Assembly: GCA_905200435.1 (NCBI GenBank)
Contig: CAJKKJ010000011.1
Coordinates: forward strand, 1 to 9,929
DNA length: 9,929 nucleotides
Direction: 5' to 3'
From: an uncultured Bacillota bacterium
GTDB taxonomy: Bacteria; Bacillota_I; Bacilli_A; RF39; UBA660
Within the stretch, counting starts at the first letter, position 1, and each line of letters starts with the position of its first letter. The position numbers and the translations under genes are program-made. Positions 1-5,163 of the stretch are shown here, piece by piece. A model generated the notes under the pieces. It worked only from the letters and a program-made list of their open reading frames with translations, was not told the origin of the DNA and searched no databases.

Positions 1-28
1 AATAGTCATAGAAAATTAATTCTTTCAT

Positions 29-57
29 ATTATACCAACATAAATGGAATTTTTCAA
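29..57 (-). promoter_or_regulatory. Sigma-A-type promoter firing out of the left edge
   Basis: On the minus strand TTGAAA (52-57, one mismatch to TTGACA) is separated by exactly 17 nt from a perfect TATAAT (29-34). The -35 hexamer overlaps the TGA stop of the 171-residue gene (54-56), so the next transcription unit starts with almost no spacer. The predicted start is a G near position 22. What it transcribes lies off the window: the first ATG after that start is at 7-9 and has no SD, so the product could be an RNA gene or a weakly initiated CDS. The promoter call is inferred from consensus only. Confidence 0.6.
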
Positions 58-569
58 GTATTATTTGCATTTTCTAGTGTAAAATTGAGTAGATTTGCAT
101 AAATCATTTCATTTTGGTTTTGTTTTAAGTCAATATTTAGTAGTTCTATTTGATATTTTTTGGATATTATTTGATTATCATTTGTATTTGAACCTATAAG
201 TATTATTTTTTCTTTTGAATATTTTTTTATTATTTTTATTAATTCATTTAAGTCATCTTTACTTGAAGTTGTTGTTACAAATATTATATCTGCTTTTATT
301 AGATGATTCTTCATTAATTTGTCTTGTATTTTTTTGTTTGTTTTTATATCATCTAATATTTCATTTATTTCTGATGTTATATTTATATTTTCTTCTAATA
401 AATTTCTTTTTTCTAATTCTTGACCTAATTTATCTATATATGATGGTTTTTCATAGATATTACTGTTTCCTAGACTTAAGACATATATTTTTTTATCTTG
501 ATTAAATATGTATATTAAAAAAGTAATAAATACTATTGTTAATAATATAATGATGGTTTTTATTTTCAT
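54..569 (-). CDS. Membrane-anchored SGNH-hydrolase-like protein, diverged and probably non-catalytic
   Basis: The product has 171 residues: a short basic N-terminus, one hydrophobic segment at about residues 5-22 (signal anchor or uncleaved signal peptide), then a Lys/Asn/Ile-rich extracytoplasmic domain. The segment after the anchor, YVLSLGNSN (29-37), sits where SGNH/GDSL hydrolases have block I (GDSL). A later hydrophobic strand, ADIIFV (93-98), followed by SSKDD aligns by eye with the block holding GxND. The nucleophile-like Ser36 is kept, but the Asp of GDS is Asn35 and GxND is not intact. The protein is shorter than typical SGNH enzymes and no C-terminal DxxH block is visible. The family call is from memory of motif spacing, not a search; it may instead be an unrelated lineage-specific protein. 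It starts 21 nt after murA with a strong SD (GGAGG, 575-579) and is the last gene of the fba-murA unit. Confidence 0.5.
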   Translation of the reverse strand: MKIKTIIILLTIVFITFLIYIFNQDKKIYVLSLGNSNIYEKPSYIDKLGQELEKRNLLEENINITSEINEILDDIKTNKKIQDKLMKNHLIKADIIFVTTTSSKDDLNELIKIIKKYSKEKIILIGSNTNDNQIISKKYQIELLNIDLKQNQNEMIYANLLNFTLENANNT

Positions 570-579
570 TTAAACCTCC

Positions 580-605
580 AAAAAAGTAGGCTATATACCT
601 ACTTT
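580..605 (-). terminator. Stop-codon-spanning hairpin with U tract between murA and the next gene
   Basis: On the minus strand AAAGTAGG (598-605) pairs perfectly with CCTACTTT (583-590), an 8-bp stem with a 7-nt loop that contains the murA TAG stop (591-593). Six T's follow (580-585) and run directly into the SD (GGAGG, 575-579) of the 171-residue gene. The shape is that of an intrinsic terminator, but its intra-operon position suggests partial termination or attenuation rather than an operon end. Confidence 0.65.
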
Positions 606-1859
606 ATTATATTCTTCTAGTTCTATTTTAGCACCAACATTTTTTAGTTTTTGGGTTATGTTTTCATAACCTCTTAATATGTAATCAGCATTTTTTATGG
701 TAGTTGTTCCTTCTGCATAGAGTGATGCAAGTAATAAACAGGCTCCTGCTCTTAAATCGGTTGCTTCTACTTCTGTTCCATATAATTCATCTGTTCCTTC
801 GATCATTAATTTTCTATTGTTTATTTTAATGTTAGCTCCTAATTTATTTAAATATTCTACATTATTGAATCTGTTTTCGTATATTGTTTCTTCTACTATA
901 GAGCATCCTTTACATACTGATAATAGCGCGACTATTGGTTGTTGCAAATCAGTTGGAAATCCTGGATATACTTTTGTTGTTATATTTGTTGGTTTCATAT
1001 TTGGATTAGCACTTACTATTATACTGTTTTCATTTAGAACTGTTTTTATTTCCATTTCTTTTAATTTTTTAATTAATGATTCAATATGTTCAGGAATAAT
1101 GTTTTCTACTTTTAGATTTTCGCCTACTAATGCTCCTGCTATTATGTATGTTCCAGCTTCTATTCTATCTGGTATTACAGTTACTTCACCTTCATGTAGT
1201 TCTTTTACGCCTTCTATTTCGATTCTACTTGTTCCCGCACCTTTTATTTTAGCACCCATATTGTTTAATAATTGGGCTACATTTACTATTTCTGGCTCTT
1301 TGGCAACATTTTCTATTATTGTTGTACCTTCTGCTAGAACGGATGCAATTAGTGTATTTACAGTAGCTCCTACACTTGGAATATCTAGATATATTTTTGA
1401 CCCTACTAATTTATCTGCTGTTATTGTATAGCAATCATTTATTTCATTTATTTTAGCTCCTAAGCCAACGAATCCTTTTAATGTTTGATCTATTGGTCTT
1501 TTACCAATATTACATCCTCCTGGGAAATGCATTACGACTTTTTTTTCACGACCTAGTAGTGCTGCCATAAAATAGTATGATGCTCTTAATTTTTTTGATA
1601 TTTCTTCTGGTACAGCATCGTTTACCAAATTACTTGCATCTATTTCTAGATACTCTTTTTCTTCTTTCATTTTGACATTTAAATGTCTTAATATTTCTTT
1701 AATATTCTCAATATCTGAAATATTGGGAACATTATATATTTTTACTTTTTTGTTTGTTAAGAGAGCCGCTGGTATTAAAGCTAGTGCAGCATTTTTCGCA
1801 CCACTTATTTTGATTGTACCAGTTAGTTTATGCCCTCCTTCTATTTTAAATTCTTTCAT
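591..1859 (-). CDS. murA: UDP-N-acetylglucosamine 1-carboxyvinyltransferase
   Basis: Catalyses the first committed step of peptidoglycan synthesis in the cytoplasm, moving enolpyruvate from phosphoenolpyruvate to UDP-GlcNAc. The 422-residue length matches the family. All hallmark sites are visible: the Lys22-Asn23 pair in ISGAKNAAL, the flexible loop PGGCNIGKRP with catalytic Cys116 (so fosfomycin sensitivity is expected), GFPTDLQ with the general-base Asp304, DLRAGA (Arg370) and the C-terminal RGY (Arg396). The two inside-out alpha/beta domains are both complete. The start is the ATG at 1857-1859, preceded by an AAGGAAG-type SD. It follows fba by 28 nt. In Bacillus the fba neighbourhood holds the second paralogue, murAB/murZ, so by context this is the MurZ type; whether another murA exists is not visible here. 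Confidence 0.97.
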   Translation of the reverse strand: MKEFKIEGGHKLTGTIKISGAKNAALALIPAALLTNKKVKIYNVPNISDIENIKEILRHLNVKMKEEKEYLEIDASNLVNDAVPEEISKKLRASYYFMAALLGREKKVVMHFPGGCNIGKRPIDQTLKGFVGLGAKINEINDCYTITADKLVGSKIYLDIPSVGATVNTLIASVLAEGTTIIENVAKEPEIVNVAQLLNNMGAKIKGAGTSRIEIEGVKELHEGEVTVIPDRIEAGTYIIAGALVGENLKVENIIPEHIESLIKKLKEMEIKTVLNENSIIVSANPNMKPTNITTKVYPGFPTDLQQPIVALLSVCKGCSIVEETIYENRFNNVEYLNKLGANIKINNRKLMIEGTDELYGTEVEATDLRAGACLLLASLYAEGTTTIKNADYILRGYENITQKLKNVGAKIELEEYNKVGI

Positions 1860-1887
1860 TGTTACTTCCTTTCATTAATAAAGTATG

Positions 1888-2685
1888 TTATTTGGGTAAA
1901 ATTGCTATTTTGTTTTTAACTACTTTTTTTATTTCTTCTGAACCGGGTTCTAGTATTTTTCTTGGGTCATATTCTTTTTTATTTGATTTTAGATATTTTT
2001 TTATTCCTTTTGCCCATGCTATTTGTAAATCGGTATTTATATTTATTTTATTTATTCCTGATTCTATTAACTGTTTTAATATTTCATCTGGTAAATTACT
2101 TCCTCCATGTAAAACAAGTGGTATATTTGTTTTACTTTTGATTTCTTTTATTAATTCATAATTTATTTTGGATTTTTTCTTATATATACCATGGATATTT
2201 CCTACTGCTGGTGCGAGTGCATCAATTTTGGTTTCTCTGACAATTTTCAAAACATCATTTATATTTGTATAGTTACCATTTATTGATCCTATTTCTGCTT
2301 CTGTTGATGCATTATATTTTTGGGCTAGTTTTACAACTTCTTTGGTTATATTTATGTTTTCTTCTAGTGAGTAATTTGATGCATCTATCATTACTGATGT
2401 AAAACCTGCTTCTAATGCCTTTTTGCAGCTTTCAATACTTTTTCCGTGGTCTAAATGAAGCACAACTGGTACTTTGATTTTTAATTCTTCTATTAAGCTT
2501 TTTACGATTTGACTTACTACTTTATAACCACCCATATATTTTATAGCATTTTCACTTACACCTAATATTACTGGATTTTTTAATTCATTTACTTCTTCTA
2601 GTATGGCTTTCGTCCATTCTAGGTTATTTATGTTGAACTGAAAAACTGGCCTTTCTATCAATATATTTTTCATGCTTACTAACAT
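1888..2685 (-). CDS. fba: Class II fructose-1,6-bisphosphate aldolase family protein
   Basis: Expected to interconvert fructose 1,6-bisphosphate with glyceraldehyde 3-phosphate and dihydroxyacetone phosphate in glycolysis, using Zn2+. I chose the start at 2685 (265 residues, MLVSMKN...) because a GGTGATG SD sits 5 nt upstream; the ATG at 2709 has no SD and lies upstream of the predicted transcript start. Family motifs: QFNINNLEWTKAI (16-28), HLDHGKS with catalytic Asp79 and Zn ligand His80, EAEIG (129-133), NIHG (His165), LHGGS (His193) and the substrate-binding NINTD (215-219). Divergent points: the usual glycine-rich stretch after EAE-G (GTVGGQED-like) reads SINGNYT, and GS-HGPYKG reads GNIHGIYKK, so substrate preference (tagatose bisphosphate or another ketose bisphosphate) is not certain. 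It is first gene of a unit with murA, matching the fba-murAB order of Firmicutes, but the intervening transaldolase is absent. Confidence 0.88.
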   Translation of the reverse strand: MLVSMKNILIERPVFQFNINNLEWTKAILEEVNELKNPVILGVSENAIKYMGGYKVVSQIVKSLIEELKIKVPVVLHLDHGKSIESCKKALEAGFTSVMIDASNYSLEENINITKEVVKLAQKYNASTEAEIGSINGNYTNINDVLKIVRETKIDALAPAVGNIHGIYKKKSKINYELIKEIKSKTNIPLVLHGGSNLPDEILKQLIESGINKININTDLQIAWAKGIKKYLKSNKKEYDPRKILEPGSEEIKKVVKNKIAILPK

Positions 2686-2700
2686 TACATCACCATTTTC

Positions 2701-2729
2701 ATTATACATATTTTGTATAATAAATGCAA
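2701..2729 (-). promoter_or_regulatory. Promoter of the fba-murA unit, with ultra-short leader
   Basis: On the minus strand TTGCAT (2724-2729), a 17-nt spacer and a perfect TATAAT (2701-2706). Six bases after TATAAT comes GGTGATG, the fba SD, so a start seven bases past the -10 would be G2694, the first base of the SD, giving a leader of about 9 nt. The -35 is only partly consensus. It lies just downstream of the preceding operon's terminator (2757-2786), as expected for a new unit. Confidence 0.6.
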
Positions 2730-2756
2730 GTTTTTATTGCTAACACCTTATAATAT

Positions 2757-2786
2757 AAAGAAAAAACTATCTTAAATAGATAGTTT
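2757..2786 (-). terminator. Intrinsic terminator of the long DHH-to-mntP operon
   Basis: On the minus strand AAACTATCT (2778-2786 read in reverse) pairs with AGATAGTTT (2764-2772): a perfect 9-bp stem with a 5-nt loop, followed by a run of T's (2761-2766), one C and three more T's. The stem is AT-rich but the U tract is good. It lies about 65 nt past the mntP stop and before the fba promoter. Confidence 0.75.
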
Positions 2787-2798
2787 AATTTTGATAAG

Positions 2799-2855
2799 TG
2801 CAAATTTTTCCCACGACTTTTAGGTTACTTTTGCAAATTTTTCTCACGACTTTTA
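2799..2855 (-). repeat. 24-nt direct repeat, two copies, 33-nt period
   Basis: Two copies of a 24-nt unit lie at 2799-2822 and 2832-2855. On the plus strand each begins TGCAAATTTTTC and ends CACGACTTTTA; they differ at one base (C at 2811, T at 2844). The 9 nt between them are unrelated. Copy 2 contains the mntP stop codon (2853-2855), so the repeat begins at the 3' end of the gene. There is no evident hairpin within a copy. I found no third copy in the window. Function unknown: candidates are a 3'-end protein or RNA-binding site, or a dispersed intergenic repeat of the genome. Confidence 0.8.
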
Positions 2856-3368
2856 TTTAAAGACATACATTAATCCAATTATAATTAAACTAATACCACC
2901 TATTATAGGCGCTAGGAAACCTACTTTTTTTGATATTTCATTTCCTAATATAATACCTAAATATGTTATTATACCAGCTGTAAGTGAAAATATTGATGAG
3001 GATAATAAAATATTATTTGTAATTGCTTTAATTCCAATACCCACAGAAAAACTATCTAATGATACTGCTAATGCAAATAAAAATATTTCAATTATATTTT
3101 TTATTGGATCAACATTTTCTTCCTTTTTAAAACACATACTTATTCCAATAAATGTCAAAATTATACTTACAATTATATTTGGATTAATTTTAATTACACT
3201 TAATATTATATTACCCAAAAAATTACCAATTAAAGGCATAAAAAAGTGAAATAGACCAACTACAATAGAAATTGTATATTTTGTTTTCTTTTCTATATTT
3301 TGTGTTCCATAAGCTAATGATAGGGAAAAAGCATCCATACTTAAACTTAGAGCAATTATAAATACCAT
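2853..3368 (-). CDS. mntP: MntP/YtaF-family membrane protein, putative Mn2+ efflux pump
   Basis: A 171-residue, strongly hydrophobic protein with about six membrane segments in two repeats of three (roughly 2-20, 33-56, 63-80 and 93-115, 120-142, 150-169). Each repeat opens with the family signature: ALSLSMDAFSLSLAYG with Asp12 and ALAVSLDSFSVGIGI with Asp105, equivalent to the aspartates important in E. coli MntP. GLFHFFMPLIG (38-48) is also typical of MntP. The family exports Mn2+; the related YtaF is a sporulation membrane protein, and this gene follows spoIIR, so that alternative stands. Start at the ATG 3366-3368 with SD AGGTGG (3375-3380). The 39-nt gap to spoIIR holds an attenuator-like hairpin. 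Last gene of its operon. Confidence 0.85.
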   Translation of the reverse strand: MVFIIALSLSMDAFSLSLAYGTQNIEKKTKYTISIVVGLFHFFMPLIGNFLGNIILSVIKINPNIIVSIILTFIGISMCFKKEENVDPIKNIIEIFLFALAVSLDSFSVGIGIKAITNNILLSSSIFSLTAGIITYLGIILGNEISKKVGFLAPIIGGISLIIIGLMYVFK

Positions 3369-3380
3369 TATTAACCACCT

Positions 3381-3409
3381 AAAAAAGCGTATGCTTTTAT
3401 TTACGCTTT
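3381..3409 (-). terminator. Hairpin with U tract between spoIIR and mntP
   Basis: On the minus strand AAAGCGTA (3402-3409), beginning inside the spoIIR TAA stop, pairs with TACGCTTT (3384-3391): 8 bp with a 10-nt loop, then a run of six T's (3381-3386, partly in the stem). The mntP SD AGGTGG begins at the very next base. Probably lets only part of the transcripts reach mntP. An alternative smaller hairpin (AAAAGC/GCTTTT, 3383-3398) is mutually exclusive with it. Confidence 0.65.
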
Positions 3410-3926
3410 ATGAGTACTTTTCTATTATTTCTTGTACAAGCAATTTATATTCAACACTAGATGATTCTTCGGCTTCTAGAAGACAAAGAGGTGGGAATAA
3501 TACACACCACCAGTTGTCACCTTTAGCTTGATTTAGTGATACAAGTAAAGATTCATACTCTCCTTCATTATAATTAATTCCTTTATAATTCTTAGTAGGA
3601 AAGTAATTTTTTCCAAAATTAACGCTATAATTTAAACTAGTGTCATTATTTTGTAAAGTAGTTTTTACTTCTTTTTTTATATTATCTAAATTATCTAAAA
3701 TTATGCCTCTTGCTTCATCAACATTTTTTGTATCTTTTAATAAACCATATAATTCTTTTTGAACTGTTTTAGCAACTTCCATCTTTATTCTTTGATCTTC
3801 AATACTATTAGAATTAGCAAGAATTCTAAACCTTATAGAATCATCTGGTATTACTTTATTCTCCATATATGAACCTATAAATATATAAGATACTATTATT
3901 AATACTATTATTACTATGCTACGCAT
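3408..3926 (-). CDS. spoIIR: Stage II sporulation protein R
   Basis: SpoIIR is made in the forespore under sigma-F, crosses to the intermembrane space and triggers SpoIIGA to cleave pro-sigma-E in the mother cell. The 172-residue product has one N-terminal membrane segment (about 3-19), then the family core: IPDDSIRFRILANSNSIEDQ (26-45), helix through residue 60, FPTKNYKG (109-116), GEYESLLVSLNQAKGDNWWCVLFPPLC (122-148). It is shorter than the Bacillus protein, mainly at the C-terminus, but the conserved core is complete. Start at the ATG 3924-3926 with SD GGAGA (3934-3938), which lies within a hairpin. It sits 47 nt after rlmH inside a vegetative operon; I see no convincing sigma-F promoter, so how compartment-specific expression arises is open. 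Confidence 0.95.
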   Translation of the reverse strand: MRSIVIIVLIIVSYIFIGSYMENKVIPDDSIRFRILANSNSIEDQRIKMEVAKTVQKELYGLLKDTKNVDEARGIILDNLDNIKKEVKTTLQNNDTSLNYSVNFGKNYFPTKNYKGINYNEGEYESLLVSLNQAKGDNWWCVLFPPLCLLEAEESSSVEYKLLVQEIIEKYS

Positions 3927-3928
3927 TT

Positions 3929-3958
3929 AATCATCTCCAATTAATTTATGGGATGATT
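3929..3958 (-). promoter_or_regulatory. Hairpin sequestering the spoIIR ribosome binding site
   Basis: On the minus strand AATCATC (3952-3958) pairs with GATGATT (3929-3935); after one bulged A (3936), CC (3950-3951) pairs with GG (3937-3938). This 9-bp stem with an 11-nt loop contains the whole SD (GGAGATG) and ends 2 nt before the start codon. No U tract follows, so it is not a terminator. It could reduce spoIIR translation from read-through mRNA. The stability is modest because the stem is AT-rich. Confidence 0.5.
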
Positions 3959-3973
3959 ATTTTTTTTTATTCA

Positions 3974-4420
3974 TTATTTATGGTAAGTTTCATTATTTTT
4001 TATTTTAAATGCTCTATATAATTGTTCTAAAAACATAACTCTAAATAATTGATGGGGAAAAGTTTGTTTTGAAAAAGATAGTTTATAATCACTTCTTTGT
4101 TTAACTTGCTCACTTAATCCATAAGATCCACCTATTATAAATGTTATAGTAGAACTATTTAATAAAGTTTTATCTATTTTTTCAGATAATTCCTCACTTG
4201 TTAACATATTTCCATTTATTTCTAAAGTAATAACATAATCTTTATCATTAATATTCTTTAGTATATTAATTCCTTCTTTAACAATACCATTTATATTTGG
4301 TTCATCCTCTATTTCGATTATATTTAACTTTGTATATTTAGATAGTCTTTTTTCATATTCTTTTATTGCTTCTTTAAAAAAATTTTCTTTGATTTTTCCT
4401 ACACATATTAACTTTATCAT
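3974..4420 (-). CDS. rlmH: 23S rRNA (pseudouridine1915-N3)-methyltransferase RlmH
   Basis: A SPOUT-class, knotted SAM-dependent methyltransferase that acts as a dimer on the assembled 70S ribosome, methylating pseudouridine 1915 of 23S rRNA helix 69. The 148 residues are slightly fewer than the usual 155-160, with no missing motif. Visible: N-terminal MIKLICVGKIKE; the SAM-binding FIIGGSYGLS (94-103); the knot segment SKQTFPHQLFRVMFLEQLYRAFKI (split around 117-140); and the invariant C-terminal YHK (146-148). The start ATG overlaps the walJ stop as ATGA (4417-4420) and only a distant CGGAA precedes it, so translation is probably coupled to walJ. Confidence 0.96.
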   Translation of the reverse strand: MIKLICVGKIKENFFKEAIKEYEKRLSKYTKLNIIEIEDEPNINGIVKEGINILKNINDKDYVITLEINGNMLTSEELSEKIDKTLLNSSTITFIIGGSYGLSEQVKQRSDYKLSFSKQTFPHQLFRVMFLEQLYRAFKIKNNETYHK

Positions 4421-5163
4421 ACTGTTATTAATTCCGTTTCTTCATTTTGATATGCAACTATTAATTCTATATTTGTATTTTTTATTTCTTCTTTTGTTGT
4501 ATCATATGCCTTTTCTGGAGTATTATTTTCTTCACTTAAATGGGCTAGATAAATCTTTTCAGTATCTGGACCTATTAAATGTTTTAAGTAATAAGCTGTT
4601 TCATCATTTGATAAATGGCCTCTTGAACTTAAAATTCTTTGTTTTAAATGATATGGATATTTTCCTGTCATTAATTTTTCAATGTCATGATTACTTTCTA
4701 ACACATATATATTTTTATTAGACAATTTCTCATAATTTTTTTCATGTATATAACCAGTATCTGTTATATAAACAATTGATTTATTATTTTCAATTAATAT
4801 ATAACCATTACATTCAACATCATGAGATACTTGTACTGTTTCGATTAACAATGTATCAATTTTTATTTCATCTTCTAAAAATTCATAATCAGGTAAATCT
4901 AATTTTAATTCCCTATACATTTCTCTTGATAGATATACTTTAGGTTTATATTTCTTAACAAATACTCTTAAGCCTGCTATATGATCCACATGGGTATGCG
5001 TTAGTAATATAGTATCTATGTTTTTGGGTTCAACATTTATTTGTTTTAATCTTTTTTCTATTGTTAAAGAAGTTAAACCTATATCTATTAAAATATTATG
5101 ATTATTTGTTTTTATATAGCAAGAGTTACCTTTAGAACCACTTGCTAAAACACTAAGCTGCAT
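4417..5163 (-). CDS. walJ: WalJ/YycJ-type metallo-beta-lactamase-fold hydrolase
   Basis: A 248-residue cytoplasmic MBL-fold protein. WalJ (YycJ) acts in coordinating cell division and DNA replication in Firmicutes and has been linked to DNA processing or repair. Motifs in order: LASGSKGNS (6-14), the metal-binding THTHVDH (His56, His58, Asp60, His61), SHD (His114), TDTGY (Asp135), ESNHD (His159), the WalJ-specific MTGKYP...LSSRGHLSN (165-186) and LAHLSEENN (His208). I place the start at 5163 rather than the upstream ATG at 5220, because family proteins begin at MQLSVLASGS and an SD (GAGGAA) lies 6 nt before it. It overlaps the end of dnaB by 11 nt and rlmH by 4 nt. The walRK two-component genes that usually accompany it are not in this operon segment. 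Confidence 0.94.
   Translation of the reverse strand: MQLSVLASGSKGNSCYIKTNNHNILIDIGLTSLTIEKRLKQINVEPKNIDTILLTHTHVDHIAGLRVFVKKYKPKVYLSREMYRELKLDLPDYEFLEDEIKIDTLLIETVQVSHDVECNGYILIENNKSIVYITDTGYIHEKNYEKLSNKNIYVLESNHDIEKLMTGKYPYHLKQRILSSRGHLSNDETAYYLKHLIGPDTEKIYLAHLSEENNTPEKAYDTTKEEIKNTNIELIVAYQNEETELITV

Noticed and set aside
26..28. ATG directly after TATAAT at the left edge (MKELIFYDY...).
   Set aside because: It lies upstream of the predicted transcription start and has no SD; only nine codons are visible, so it cannot be supported as a gene.
817..1431. A 204-codon open frame on the plus strand opposite murA, and other plus-strand frames (215-505, 1859-2161, 5293-5631, 6721-6975, 7560-7874).
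   Set aside because: They are antisense to well-supported genes, lack SD sites, and encode Leu/Phe/Ser-rich strings, as expected from the complement of Lys/Asn/Glu-rich coding sequence.
2686..2709. Upstream ATG giving an 8-residue longer Fba.
   Set aside because: No SD precedes it, family proteins start at MLVS-like sequence, and it would overlap the predicted -10 element.
2710..2852. Riboswitch or small RNA in the fba upstream region or the mntP 3' region.
   Set aside because: The region is accounted for by repeat copies, a terminator and a promoter; the predicted fba leader is only about 9 nt, too short for a riboswitch.
2799..2855. CRISPR array suggested by the 24-nt repeat.
   Set aside because: Only two copies with a 9-nt gap, one of them overlapping a gene end, and no cas genes in the window.
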